Assembly (NCBI RefSeq): GCF_002256285.1 | Contig: NZ_NKJE01000011.1 | Location: forward strand, 1-46,147 | Reading direction: 5' to 3' | Length of the DNA stretch: 46,147 nucleotides | From: Flavobacterium sp. BFFFF1 | GTDB lineage: Bacteria; Bacteroidota; Bacteroidia; Flavobacteriales; Flavobacteriaceae | Shown: positions 7,158 to 16,412 of the stretch, one piece after another | Layout of the letters: each line of letters begins with the position of its first letter | Numbering within the stretch: the first letter of the stretch is position 1 | The notes under the pieces: model-generated | Told to the model about the DNA's origin: nothing | Database searches by the model: none | What the model saw: the letters and a program-made list of their open reading frames with translations, nothing else | Translations under genes and position numbers: made by a program

Positions 7158-9118
7158 TCGTAATGTCTTTTAAAAGAAGCCTGCCTTAGGATGGTTTTCC
7201 CGATCGGCTTCAAGGTTACTTTTTCGTTTTTATTGGTGTGGGTGTTGAATAATATGGTTTCAAACGTCAGGTCGCCAGTCTTCACAATTTTCTCAACACT
7301 TTTAATCATGTAAATGTCGTTTGACTTTGGCGTGTACTCGATGTCAGCAAGACCGGCAGTATGATAATCCTTTACGGGTGTTGCGGTCGATTCGATCGGA
7401 TGTGCCAATATTAACGCGCCATAAGTAAAATAAACCTCCTTATTCCAATCGCGGTATTCATCCGGATGTGTTACAAATTCGAGTTTTATCTGTTCGCGTT
7501 TGCCCCATTTCTTTTTGATATAAATGTAATCACGGTCGCAATCATAGGGTGTATTCAGTTTAAAGTTCTCAGCCCAGTCCGGAATGCGGATTTTTAAGGT
7601 AAAGTCGGCGCCAGCGGCTACAACGTCAAATACAACATGGTTTTCATAAGGGTACTCCGTCCGTTCACTAATTTTTATTTGTTTGCCGTTGATTACCGTA
7701 TTCAATTCGGAAGGACCCAAGAGCGAAGCTACAATATCATTGCCGTCCTTAAGCCACATGTGTTGTACATAATAGGGCGCGATCCGTCCGGCATTGGGCA
7801 CACAGCAAACGGCTGCTTCACGGTGTACTGGAGAGTATCTGTAACGGGTTTGCTTTGCGTCGGATTCATCGCCGTTTAAGCCACCTGTCATTGCATAGGA
7901 GTTGTCCGTCTTGAGATAGGCGATACAGCTGTGCTCTGGGTTTCGCGCGCCTTGCGCTGCATTGAAAAAGAGTCTTTCAATCCGGTCACCGTATTCCGAC
8001 TCGCCGGTTTTTGTATACAAGCTGGCATAGCTGTGCAGCAGTTCCTGTAGTGAGCAGTATTCGTATCCGGTGTTTGTTGCATCAGCGGATCGACCACCAA
8101 TCCATTCGTCACCGATTGGTCCGCCGGTGGCTGTGGTGATCAAGTTAAGGCGCCGCATAAAATCGATAACCGCATTTCCCAGGTCTCCGCTCCCCGACGC
8201 GTACCACGCCGCCGCCAGCGAGCGAAGCTGTTCATAGGTGTGTACACCGTGTCCTTTGAACTTGTAATTGTCGTCTGTTATTTTGGCATATTGCCCGTCT
8301 TCATTCAGCACCTGCTTTGAAAAATCCTTATACAGGAACAGGGCATAATCCAGATAGCTTTGGTCACCGGTGATGTAAAACAATTGCTCCAGTACATCGG
8401 TAAAAGTCAACCCATGCGACAATCCGCCCACATCCGGGTTTTTCGAATAAAACGGATGCGCGCTTTCGGCAGGGAAATTCTTTATGGTGTTGTCGACAGC
8501 CCTTTTTACGGCAAGCAGTACTTTCTCGTCTTTAGCGTAATCGAACCATGCCAGCAATCCACGCAGTAAGGTGGTCTTTGCCCAAAGTTCGCCGTTTTCA
8601 TTTTCGAATTTATAGCGCAGTTCCGGATCATAAATTCCGAGATAACCGTCAGCATCCTGTGTAGCCAAAATACGTTCAATGTACTGGCGCACGCGTTCCA
8701 GGTGTTTGGCATCGTCAGTCAGCATCGCGCTTCGGATATAGCCGTCCCACCAATTGCTTTGGGTTTCGCTATTCCACCAGTACAATTGGATTTGCCAGTC
8801 GCCTTCCAGGCCAAGTGCACCTAGTTCTTTTGCTTTGGAGTGTTTTGTGAGACGGTCCTTTCCATAGATATCATCGGCTACAATCAGGTCCGGCGCAAGG
8901 CTGTCAAGATGGCCTGTAAAACCGTTAAGATTTTGCTCAAGCTGTTCTTTTATCCAGCCTGCAGGTTTTACTTCAAACAAACGAAATGTCGCAAACTTTT
9001 CTTTCAACGGTGTCGTCTTCATGTATACGCTGTCCTGTCCCTGTCCCATCATTGGAAATAAAAAAAATATTAAGCATATCCCTTTAAAAGCCACCGCCTT
9101 AATTTTAGTGTTTTTCAT
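7154..9118 (-). CDS. GH127-type glycoside hydrolase (beta-L-arabinofuranosidase family, DUF1680)
   Basis: A 654-residue protein with a signal peptide (hydrophobic residues about 8-25). The (alpha/alpha)6-type domain carries landmarks of the GH127 family: GLEGDWQIQLYWW, HGLTFTDVLEQL, and the metal/catalytic motifs E353-x-C355 and Cys438-Cys439 followed by VPN. In the characterised beta-L-arabinofuranosidase HypBA1 the equivalent Glu-x-Cys and Cys-Cys bind zinc, and the second Cys of that pair is the nucleophile. All of these residues are present here, so the enzyme is probably active. Family members vary in substrate, so L-arabinofuranoside is a likely but unproven target. It overlaps its neighbours by 14 nt upstream and 4 nt downstream. 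Confidence 0.85.
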   Translation of the reverse strand: MKNTKIKAVAFKGICLIFFLFPMMGQGQDSVYMKTTPLKEKFATFRLFEVKPAGWIKEQLEQNLNGFTGHLDSLAPDLIVADDIYGKDRLTKHSKAKELGALGLEGDWQIQLYWWNSETQSNWWDGYIRSAMLTDDAKHLERVRQYIERILATQDADGYLGIYDPELRYKFENENGELWAKTTLLRGLLAWFDYAKDEKVLLAVKRAVDNTIKNFPAESAHPFYSKNPDVGGLSHGLTFTDVLEQLFYITGDQSYLDYALFLYKDFSKQVLNEDGQYAKITDDNYKFKGHGVHTYEQLRSLAAAWYASGSGDLGNAVIDFMRRLNLITTATGGPIGDEWIGGRSADATNTGYEYCSLQELLHSYASLYTKTGESEYGDRIERLFFNAAQGARNPEHSCIAYLKTDNSYAMTGGLNGDESDAKQTRYRYSPVHREAAVCCVPNAGRIAPYYVQHMWLKDGNDIVASLLGPSELNTVINGKQIKISERTEYPYENHVVFDVVAAGADFTLKIRIPDWAENFKLNTPYDCDRDYIYIKKKWGKREQIKLEFVTHPDEYRDWNKEVYFTYGALILAHPIESTATPVKDYHTAGLADIEYTPKSNDIYMIKSVEKIVKTGDLTFETILFNTHTNKNEKVTLKPIGKTILRQASFKRHYE

Positions 9119-9953
9119 CGTATGCCAATCTGGTTTTTAAAAGTTGTTTCATTCTGTGGTTGGTCACATGCTGGTCACACAACGGTTCGCAGGTGTAAGG
9201 CATCATCGGCATGTAAGGTTTGGGGCCGAACTCCGGCGTAATGGTCATCTTCGGATTTCCAACTGTCTTTTGTATTTCAAGGACTTGTTTCCACCATACG
9301 ATGAACTTTTCACAGTGGCTTTCCCATTCCGGCGCAAACGGGTCGTTAACCTGTGGGCCCTGTTCAAAACCGATACGCGCATGCAGGTGTTTGACATGCG
9401 GAAATATGGCTTCCAAAATCGCCGGCTGATCCTGCAGCATACTTTCAGACACGGTGCACCAATGCGAAAAATCGCCGGTCAGTTTCAAATCGGGGAAAAC
9501 CATGAGGTAAGGCAACAGTGTTTTCGCGTGGAATGTAAACCTACCGCGGTGAATTTCATGCAACACAGGAATACCTGTTTTTGTTGCGATTGCTTCCGCG
9601 CGACGAATAATATTACAATTTTCGTCAAAGCCAAAATAATCCTTACCGGTATGCGCGTTGATGAAATCCGGCCGCAGACTGGAGAGATATTCCAGTTTAT
9701 TACACATCTTTTCGGTATACGCGGCAACAGACTCACTCGCGCTTGGGAGTACCTGCTGCGCGATAAATACAAAATCCGGATTGGTCTGCGACTTTATTCT
9801 TTTTATGCCATTCAACAATTCGGTCGTAAAAATGGCATCGTCAGGCAGGTTGATTTCGATACCGTCATAGCCCGAAAGCAATACCTCCTCGAGGAACTTT
9901 CCGGCTGCTGTACCTTCGTAACCCCAATAAGGGCAAATGTACTTTATGTTCAT
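9105..9953 (-). CDS. Sugar phosphate isomerase/epimerase-like TIM-barrel protein
   Basis: A 282-residue protein of the xylose-isomerase-like/AP endonuclease 2 superfamily, with no signal peptide. Candidate divalent-metal ligands can be read in order: Glu133 (HEIHRG), Asp161 (GDFSHW), His189/His191 (HLHARIG) and Glu241 (TPEFGP). Such proteins isomerise or epimerise sugars or sugar acids in the cytoplasm. It overlaps the GH127 gene by 14 nt and the PhyH gene by 4 nt. Together this suggests intracellular processing of a sugar released by the two secreted glycosidases. The substrate is unknown. Confidence 0.85.
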   Translation of the reverse strand: MNIKYICPYWGYEGTAAGKFLEEVLLSGYDGIEINLPDDAIFTTELLNGIKRIKSQTNPDFVFIAQQVLPSASESVAAYTEKMCNKLEYLSSLRPDFINAHTGKDYFGFDENCNIIRRAEAIATKTGIPVLHEIHRGRFTFHAKTLLPYLMVFPDLKLTGDFSHWCTVSESMLQDQPAILEAIFPHVKHLHARIGFEQGPQVNDPFAPEWESHCEKFIVWWKQVLEIQKTVGNPKMTITPEFGPKPYMPMMPYTCEPLCDQHVTNHRMKQLLKTRLAYDEKH

Positions 9954-10777
9954 TTGCTTTCGTAAAGTAAGGGGTTAATCGGCGAATTGATGATTTCACC
10001 CGGGACGGCGCCGGGACACCAGGTATTCCAGTCATTTACCTGGTTTTCATTTTCGGGTTCCTTGAGTTTCATCTTGCTGTCCATATAAATGATGGTCATC
10101 ACTTTACGCATTTGATCGGTTTGGTTTGCGCCTGCCCTGTGGAAGACCCAGCCGGAATGAAAACTGATTTCGCCCGCATCAAACGGTTCTATAACGCGCT
10201 TAAAATCGGTAACACGGAGTTTCTTTTCGATGCGCTGTTCGCTTTCGTCGCCAATCGCGAGCTCACGGCCATCGACAATTACATGACTTCCGGCACTGAA
10301 CTCAAGTGGGCCCATCTCCAATGGCACTTCCTGTAGTGGAATCCATGCAGTAATGGTCTTGTCGGTTTCCAGTGGCCAATAGTATTGATCAGCGTGCCAG
10401 GGCGTAATGCCGCCGCCGCCTTCCTTAAACAACGCCTGATCGTGGTAAAGCCTCGCCCCATCAGTCTGCATCAGTGACGCCGCAATCTGTGCCAGCCTCT
10501 CGCTGAAAATCAGGGCTTTCACGATGTCGCTCTCGCGCCAAAGGTTGAACAATTGAAGGAATGCTTTCCCGTAAGTGTCCCTTTCCTTCAGGTCACGGGT
10601 GTCCTTGTCCATCGCTGCCACCTGCGCGGAAATTTCCATGCTAAAGAAGTGAAGTGTTTCGGGATTAAGTGCCTGCTTCAGTTTGATGTAACGGTTCCTT
10701 TGGTAAAAGGCGATCTGCTCCTCGGTGAGCACATAAGGTTGCGCAAGGAAATCCAATATGGTTTGTGGTACACTCAT
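9950..10777 (-). CDS. Phytanoyl-CoA dioxygenase (PhyH) family protein
   Basis: A 275-residue non-heme Fe(II)/2-oxoglutarate-dependent oxygenase of the PhyH family, cytoplasmic. The facial triad is visible: His128-x-Asp130 (WHADQYYWP) and distal His213 (VFHRAG), with Arg224 as the 2-oxoglutarate carboxylate ligand. All four residues are present, so it should be active. The substrate is not predictable. It is the first gene of a four-gene leftward operon with a sugar isomerase-like gene and two glycosidases, overlapping the isomerase gene by 4 nt. A predicted promoter lies 17 nt upstream of its start. Confidence 0.85.
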   Translation of the reverse strand: MSVPQTILDFLAQPYVLTEEQIAFYQRNRYIKLKQALNPETLHFFSMEISAQVAAMDKDTRDLKERDTYGKAFLQLFNLWRESDIVKALIFSERLAQIAASLMQTDGARLYHDQALFKEGGGGITPWHADQYYWPLETDKTITAWIPLQEVPLEMGPLEFSAGSHVIVDGRELAIGDESEQRIEKKLRVTDFKRVIEPFDAGEISFHSGWVFHRAGANQTDQMRKVMTIIYMDSKMKLKEPENENQVNDWNTWCPGAVPGEIINSPINPLLYESK

Positions 10778-10793
10778 CTTAAATGTATTTTGA

Positions 10794-10801
10794 CAAAGAT
10801 A
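10794..10801 (-). promoter_or_regulatory. Predicted -7 box of the glycosidase operon
   Basis: The minus strand reads TATCTTTG, an exact TAnnTTTG match, ending 17 nt before the ATG at 10777, which implies a very short leader. No good -33 element is seen at the expected distance, which would fit a promoter needing an activator such as the divergent AraC-type protein. That link is inference. Confidence 0.6.
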
Positions 10802-10900
10802 TTTTTAAGCCATGCTAAAAGCCGACACTAAAAATCAAAAAACAAACACTATATTTCCTATTTTAGCTAAATTGTTTTCTAAAAATAACAATATGATACT

Positions 10901-11749
10901 ATGAAGGCGGTCCTGGAAGATATTGCGCAGCGTAAGGGTTCCGATTCATTTGTGGCCTATTCGTTTGAGATGCCTTTTTTTGAATTCAGATGGCACTATC
11001 ATCCGGAGTATGAGCTCACGCTGATTACTGAAGGCAAGGGAAACCGCATTGTCGGCGACAGCCATGAGGGGTTTGCAGCAGGCGATTTGGTGCTTTTAGG
11101 CTCAGGGTTACCACACACCTGGGCCGGAAAACAACAGCGGAATAAAAAGAATAGTGCCGTTGTCATTCAGTTTTCCGAGGCATTTATCTCAAAGTTCACG
11201 GCACTGCCTGAAGGTGGGGCCATTCGCAAAATGCTGGAAAATGCAGCAAAAGGGTTTGCATTTCCAAATGCACCGGCGCTACTTAGAAGTAACATCGAAG
11301 CACTTCCGGAGCGCGAAGGAATTGCGAAAGTAATTGCGCTGTTGGAAATCCTTCATACACTGTCAGAAGAAATGGGAATTCCGTTGTCAAACCTGCATTA
11401 TGCGCCTGTTGGCAATGTGGTGAATGAAAACCGCATCAACAAGATTTGTGGTTATATCCAGCAACATGCTGACGAACAGATTACCCTGGAACAGGTTGCG
11501 GGATTGGTTCACTTGTCCAAAAGTGCCTTCTGTAAACTCTTCAAACGGATGGTGAAAATCAACTTTTCCGATTATATCAATGAGATACGCATTGCGAACA
11601 GCTGCCAACTGTTGCTGGAATCAGATAAAACGGTGCGTGAAATTGCAATACAGGCAGGTTTTGAGAGCCTGACCTACTTCAATCGGGTGTTCCTGAAGAA
11701 GAAAGGACTGACGCCGATGGCGTTTCGAAAACAGTTTCTGTTACAGTAA
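10901..11749 (+). CDS. AraC-family transcriptional regulator with N-terminal cupin
   Basis: A 282-residue protein. The N-terminal cupin-like sensor domain (about 20-85) contains FRWHYHPEYELTLITEGKG and GDLVLLGSGLPHTW. The C-terminal double helix-turn-helix of AraC/XylS proteins spans about 185-280: ITLEQVAGLVHLSKSAFCKLFKR, then VREIAIQAGFESLTYFNRVF and KKKGLTPMAFR. It probably senses a sugar and activates or represses the divergent operon starting at 10777, 123 bp away; this is inferred from position. It converges with the LRR gene, with only 3 bp between stops. Confidence 0.9.
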   Translation: MKAVLEDIAQRKGSDSFVAYSFEMPFFEFRWHYHPEYELTLITEGKGNRIVGDSHEGFAAGDLVLLGSGLPHTWAGKQQRNKKNSAVVIQFSEAFISKFTALPEGGAIRKMLENAAKGFAFPNAPALLRSNIEALPEREGIAKVIALLEILHTLSEEMGIPLSNLHYAPVGNVVNENRINKICGYIQQHADEQITLEQVAGLVHLSKSAFCKLFKRMVKINFSDYINEIRIANSCQLLLESDKTVREIAIQAGFESLTYFNRVFLKKKGLTPMAFRKQFLLQ

Positions 11750-11752
11750 TTT

Positions 11753-12184
11753 TTAGTCGATCAATAATTTGACATTGGGGAGTTTCTCCTTTAATTTCTT
11801 TTTCAGCTGTGCCTTGTAGGCGTCTGAAAAATTATTGGAAAAAAGAATCAATTCCTGTAATGCCTTCAGGTTAAAAATCTCTTCAGGCAAAGTTTCCAAT
11901 TCGTTTCCGGCAAGGCTCAGGCTTTTCAGTTTTGAAAGGCTTCCGATTTCTTTTGGTACTGAAGTGAAACCATAATCAGAAAGATACAAGGTTTCAAGAT
12001 TGGTATATTTTGAAATGGCAGTGGGAATTTCGTCTAAGGTAATATCAGTCGTGTGTGGGTTAATTTTAATCGACAGTACTTTTTCCGGATCCTTATCCGC
12101 TTCTTCAAAAGACTGGCATTTCACACACTGTCCGAAACTGATAACAGGCAATAGTAAGAATAACAAAGCTGCAAATTTTTTCAT
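11753..12184 (-). CDS. Secreted leucine-rich-repeat protein
   Basis: A 143-residue protein. The ATG at 12184 gives a signal peptide (FAALLFLLLPVISFGQ), so I prefer it to an upstream in-frame ATG at 12259. After the cleavage site comes a CxxC pair (CVKC) and then about three leucine-rich repeats, LETLYLSDYGFTSVPKEIG, LKSLSLAGNELETLPEEIF and LQELILFSNNFSD. This LRR type usually mediates protein binding; the partner is unknown. The small size suggests a periplasmic or surface-bound binding module. A TATCTTCG sequence at 12198-12205 (minus strand) is one base from the -7 consensus. Confidence 0.8.
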   Translation of the reverse strand: MKKFAALLFLLLPVISFGQCVKCQSFEEADKDPEKVLSIKINPHTTDITLDEIPTAISKYTNLETLYLSDYGFTSVPKEIGSLSKLKSLSLAGNELETLPEEIFNLKALQELILFSNNFSDAYKAQLKKKLKEKLPNVKLLID

Positions 12185-12197
12185 GTCTATTTTTTTT

Positions 12198-12205
12198 CGA
12201 AGATA
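12198..12205 (-). promoter_or_regulatory. Possible -7 box of the LRR gene
   Basis: The minus strand reads TATCTTCG, seven of eight positions in the TAnnTTTG pattern, 14 nt before the ATG at 12184. There is no convincing -33 element. Confidence 0.3.
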
Positions 12206-12348
12206 TAAAAATATATTTCCCGTTTTTGAGGCCACTTGATTTTTCGTTAAAATATGCAATTCCGAAACTTAGACTGTTTCGTTTTTTTTAATTAAATTTC
12301 GTTCCTTAAATAACCCTTCTTTTTAAAGAAATAAAACGACATTACTGC

Positions 12349-13722
12349 GTGGCACAACCTAACCTTTTTGACGACTTCGGGCCGGTATCTTCAAAGCAAT
12401 GGAAACAGCAGATACAGTTTGAGCTCAAAGGTGCTGATTACACCGAAACCCTTGTCTGGGAAAGCCCTGAAGGCATTAAGGTAAAACCTTTTTACCATCG
12501 CGATGAGGCAGGAACATTCCCGAAACCCAAAAGCGCGGAGGGGTTTTCAATTTGTGAAGACATCTATGTTTTTGAGCTGCAGAAATCCATTGCGCGGGCG
12601 CTCGATTGCCTGAGCCGTGGCGCAGAAAGCCTGCGTTTTTACATTCCCTCCGCGGATACCGATATACAGCAGCTGTTAGCAGCACTGCCACTTGAGAAAA
12701 CCCGAGTGTATCTTAGTTTGCCTTTCATTTCCAATGATTTTGCAGAAAAAATCTCGGCTTATGCCAAAGATAAAAATGCGGAAATCCATTGCCTGATTGA
12801 TCCCGTCGGACATCTCGCACGCGAGGGCAACTGGATGGAGACGCCCGGGACTGACAATTTTAAGGCACTTGGCAGCCTGCCCGGAAAAGCCCATATGTCC
12901 CTTATCAGCGTTGATGCGACGTTGTACCAGAATGCCGGGGCAAACATGGTGCAGCAACTCGCCTATGCCCTCTCCCATGCCAATGAATATATCAATCATA
13001 TTTCAACCATCGGAAAACCGCTGGTATTTCAGGTAGCGATCGGATCCAACTACTTTTTTGAGATTGCGAAGCTCAGGGCGTTGCGGTTGCTGTTTGATGC
13101 AGTGGCAAACGAATACGGCATTGCAAACGGTTGCCATATCATTGCGATACCCTCTAAAAGGAACAAGACCATCTATGACTACAATGTGAACATGCTGCGC
13201 ACGACTGCAGAATGTATGGCTGCAGTGGCTGGTGGTGCTGATGCGGTTTCAAATATGCCGTATGATGCCCTGTATCATAAAGGAAATGAATTTGGAGGCA
13301 GGATTTCCCGAAACCAGTTGTTGATCCTAAAGCACGAAAGTTATTTCGACAAGGTGGAAAACCCCGCGGACGGCAGTTACTATATTGAAAGCCTTACGCA
13401 GCAGCTTGCTGAAAAAGCATTGGCCTTATTTAAAGAAATGGAAGCCGCCGGTGGATTCCTGAAACAGCTTTCCGATGGCACCATCCAAAAGAAAATTAAC
13501 GAAAGTGCCGCGCGCGAACAGGAATTGTTTGATTCCGGCAAAGAAGTGCTTTTGGGCACCAACAAATACCCGAACAAAAACGATAGGATGAAACACGAGC
13601 TCGAGCTGTTTCCTTTCGTTAAAATAAAACCACGAAAAACATTACTCACCCCAATCATCGAAAAGCGTCTCGCCGAAAAACTCGAACAGGAACGCCTCGA
13701 CACTGAAACTGAAACGATATGA
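12349..13722 (+). CDS. mutA: Methylmalonyl-CoA mutase small subunit
   Basis: The small subunit of the adenosylcobalamin-dependent heterodimer that interconverts (R)-methylmalonyl-CoA and succinyl-CoA. The start codon is GTG; the N-terminus NLFDDFGPVSSKQWKQQIQ and DYTETLVWESPEGIKVKPFYH match the family start, which supports this unusual start. The protein has 457 residues and ends after the TIM-barrel domain: there is no C-terminal cobalamin-binding domain, as expected for the short small subunits in this lineage. Barrel motifs seen are YDYNVNMLRTTAECMAAVAG and GNEFGGRISRNQ. It overlaps the next gene by 4 nt (ATGA), so translation is coupled. Confidence 0.93.
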   Translation: MAQPNLFDDFGPVSSKQWKQQIQFELKGADYTETLVWESPEGIKVKPFYHRDEAGTFPKPKSAEGFSICEDIYVFELQKSIARALDCLSRGAESLRFYIPSADTDIQQLLAALPLEKTRVYLSLPFISNDFAEKISAYAKDKNAEIHCLIDPVGHLAREGNWMETPGTDNFKALGSLPGKAHMSLISVDATLYQNAGANMVQQLAYALSHANEYINHISTIGKPLVFQVAIGSNYFFEIAKLRALRLLFDAVANEYGIANGCHIIAIPSKRNKTIYDYNVNMLRTTAECMAAVAGGADAVSNMPYDALYHKGNEFGGRISRNQLLILKHESYFDKVENPADGSYYIESLTQQLAEKALALFKEMEAAGGFLKQLSDGTIQKKINESAAREQELFDSGKEVLLGTNKYPNKNDRMKHELELFPFVKIKPRKTLLTPIIEKRLAEKLEQERLDTETETI

Positions 13723-14174
13723 AAACCATCCTAATGCTGCTATGCTGCTTTATTTCATTGGCGGCACTCTCACAGAAACGCGCCATTGAAATCACGAATA
13801 TTGAAAACGGTAAAACCAAAATATTTGCCGAAAACGAACGCGTCAAAGCCCGTACGCTTGATTACAAGAAACACGTGGGCAACCTTTCTTTTACCGACAA
13901 CGGTACGCTTAAGATCGGCAACGACGTCATTAAAATTGACAGCCTGCAAAGCATTAAAAAACAGCCTAAGGTATTGGGAACAGTAAAAACTGTCGTGCTG
14001 ATTGCCGGGTTAGCCACCGTGGCCACTTCTATCGCGATTGCGACCGCAGGAAATAACGCCGCGTTTCTGGTTTTTGTTGCAGGTTCTGGAACAGCGATTG
14101 GGGCCGGTGTACTGGAGGCAGTGAATTCAAATTATACCCTGCGCAAGTGGACATTTAAAATCATTGAGCAATAA
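13719..14174 (+). CDS. Small membrane or secreted protein embedded between mutA and mutB
   Basis: A 151-residue protein with an N-terminal signal peptide ([16 protein letters not shown]). A beta-rich stretch (about 20-80) is followed by two Ala/Gly-rich hydrophobic helices at about 88-106 and 112-130. I recognise no family. Its start overlaps the mutA stop by 4 nt and its stop overlaps the mutB start by 1 nt (TAATG), so it is part of the mut operon even though nothing in its sequence links it to propionate metabolism. Whether the coupling reflects function or just hitchhiking is open. Confidence 0.8.
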   Translation: MKTILMLLCCFISLAALSQKRAIEITNIENGKTKIFAENERVKARTLDYKKHVGNLSFTDNGTLKIGNDVIKIDSLQSIKKQPKVLGTVKTVVLIAGLATVATSIAIATAGNNAAFLVFVAGSGTAIGAGVLEAVNSNYTLRKWTFKIIEQ

Positions 14175-16300
14175 TGCGGAAAGATTTACAACATATTACG
14201 TTAGCCGAAAGCCGAAATTCAAAAGTCAAAAGTTCTGATTTTGAGCACTTTCAAACCGCAGAAGGCATTGCAATCAAGCCTTCTTATGGTGAAAGCGACA
14301 TTCAAAATCTGGAACACCTTGACTTCGGGGCTGGATTTGCACCAAATTTACGCGGACCCTATGCGACCATGTATGTACGGCGCCCCTGGACCATCAGGCA
14401 ATACGCCGGATTTTCCACGGCTGAGGAAAGCAATGCGTTCTACCGACGAAACCTGGCTGCCGGGCAGAAAGGACTTTCGGTAGCATTTGATCTGGCAACG
14501 CACCGCGGTTATGATTCCGATCATGAACGCGTCGTCGGCGATGTAGGAAAAGCGGGGGTCGCAATTGACTCGGTAGAGGATATGAAATTGTTATTCGACC
14601 AGATTCCGCTTGACGAAATGTCTGTTTCAATGACGATGAACGGTGCGGTTTTGCCCATCATGGCCTTTTATATTGTCGCTGCAAAAGAACAGGGCGTGTC
14701 GCCTGAACAGCTTTCGGGTACCATCCAAAACGATATCTTAAAGGAGTTTATGGTGCGCAATACGTACATCTACCCTCCTACGCCTTCCATGAAAATCATT
14801 GCGGACATCTTCGATTATACGAGTAAGAACATGCCGAAGTTCAATTCGATTTCGATTTCAGGCTACCACATGCAGGAAGCCGGTGCAACCGCCGATATTG
14901 AACTCGCTTATACGCTGGCTGATGGTTTGGAATACATCCGAACCGGACTTGCAGCAGGCATGAATATTGATGAGTTTGCACCACGATTGTCATTTTTCTG
15001 GGCCATTGGCATGAACCATTTCATGGAGATTGCAAAAATGCGCGCCGCACGGATGCTTTGGGCAAAACTACTGAAACAATTCAGCCCAAAAGATGAGAAG
15101 TCGCTTGCATTAAGGACGCATTGCCAGACGTCAGGTTGGAGTTTAACCGAGCAGGATCCATTCAATAACGTAGCACGCACTTGTATTGAGGCCGCTGCCG
15201 CGGCATTCGGCGGAACGCAGTCGTTGCACACCAATGCGCTGGATGAAGCCATTGCACTGCCCACGGATTTCTCCGCGAGGATTGCACGCAACACCCAAAT
15301 ATACTTACAGGAAGAAACGAAGATTACGAAGACCGTCGATCCCTGGGCAGGCAGCTATTACGTAGAATCGCTTACGTCAGAAATCGCTGAAAAAGCCTGG
15401 GCGCTGATCGAGGAGGTAGAAGAACTGGGCGGAATGACCAAGGCGATCGAGGCGGGAATTCCAAAACTTCGAATCGAAGAAGCGGCCGCGAGAAAGCAGG
15501 CGCGTATTGACAGCGCGCAGGACATTATCGTCGGGGTCAACAAATACAGGCTAAAAAAAGAAGACCCGTTGCACATCCTTGATGTCGATAACGAAATGGT
15601 GCGAAAGCAGCAGGTCGAACGGCTTGCGCACATCAGGGCTTCAAGAGACAACGACAAAGTGCGCGAAACGCTTGAAAAATTAATCGAAACCGCGAAAACC
15701 GGTAAAGGAAACTTACTTGAAATCGCGGTCGAAGCAGCAGGCTTCAGGGCAACCTTAGGCGAAATCAGCGATGCGCTGGAAACCGTCTTTGGGAGGTATA
15801 AAGCACAAATTAAATCATTCAGTGGCGTGTACAGCAAAGAAATCAAGAACGACGAAAGCTTTGCCAAGGCGAAGCAACTGGCCGATGCGTTTGCTAAAAC
15901 AGAGGGTCGCAGGCCAAGAATCATGATTGCGAAAATGGGACAGGACGGCCATGACCGCGGTGCAAAAGTCGTTGCGACGGGCTACGCCGATGTTGGGTTT
16001 GATGTAGACATCGGGCCATTGTTCCAGACTCCTGCGGAAGCGGCGAAACAGGCGGTTGAAAACGATGTCCATATCCTCGGTGTCTCTTCGCTGGCGGCCG
16101 GACATAAAACGCTCGTACCCCAGGTGATTGCCGAACTGAAAAAATATGGCCGTGAGGACATTATGGTGATTGTGGGCGGCGTCATTCCGGCGCAGGATTA
16201 TCAATTTTTATTTGACGCTGGCGCTGTTGCGGTGTTCGGGCCGGGCACGAAAATCAGTGAGGCCGCCATACAGATTCTGGAGATATTGATTGGAGCGTAA
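14174..16300 (+). CDS. mutB: Methylmalonyl-CoA mutase large subunit
   Basis: The catalytic subunit of adenosylcobalamin-dependent methylmalonyl-CoA mutase, 708 residues, a normal length. The N-terminal TIM barrel contains [20 protein letters not shown] (about 61-80), [13 protein letters not shown] and [13 protein letters not shown]. The C-terminal cobalamin-binding domain (about 580-705) has the lower-ligand motif Asp591-x-His593-x-x-Gly596 (DGHDRG), then GVSSLAAGH and VIVGGVIP. It probably serves odd-chain/propionate or branched-chain breakdown, or succinate-to-propionate flux. The small-subunit gene lies two genes upstream in the same operon. No epimerase gene or meaB-type chaperone gene is seen in the window. 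Confidence 0.97.
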   Translation: MRKDLQHITLAESRNSKVKSSDFEHFQTAEGIAIKPSYGESDIQNLEHLDFGAGFAPNLRGPYATMYVRRPWTIRQYAGFSTAEESNAFYRRNLAAGQKGLSVAFDLATHRGYDSDHERVVGDVGKAGVAIDSVEDMKLLFDQIPLDEMSVSMTMNGAVLPIMAFYIVAAKEQGVSPEQLSGTIQNDILKEFMVRNTYIYPPTPSMKIIADIFDYTSKNMPKFNSISISGYHMQEAGATADIELAYTLADGLEYIRTGLAAGMNIDEFAPRLSFFWAIGMNHFMEIAKMRAARMLWAKLLKQFSPKDEKSLALRTHCQTSGWSLTEQDPFNNVARTCIEAAAAAFGGTQSLHTNALDEAIALPTDFSARIARNTQIYLQEETKITKTVDPWAGSYYVESLTSEIAEKAWALIEEVEELGGMTKAIEAGIPKLRIEEAAARKQARIDSAQDIIVGVNKYRLKKEDPLHILDVDNEMVRKQQVERLAHIRASRDNDKVRETLEKLIETAKTGKGNLLEIAVEAAGFRATLGEISDALETVFGRYKAQIKSFSGVYSKEIKNDESFAKAKQLADAFAKTEGRRPRIMIAKMGQDGHDRGAKVVATGYADVGFDVDIGPLFQTPAEAAKQAVENDVHILGVSSLAAGHKTLVPQVIAELKKYGREDIMVIVGGVIPAQDYQFLFDAGAVAVFGPGTKISEAAIQILEILIGA

Positions 16301-16412
16301 AAGAGAGTAAAGAATCAAAATTGGAACTATTTCCTGTAACGAAGTGATCTTCCAACCTCAGGTCTTGAATCCTGGAGCGCAGCGGTCTAAAATCAACATT
16401 TAAAATAACAAC

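Noticed and set aside
9144..9965. Plus-strand 273-codon reading frame
   Set aside because: It is an antisense shadow of the isomerase-like gene, whose metal-ligand motifs are evident on the minus strand.
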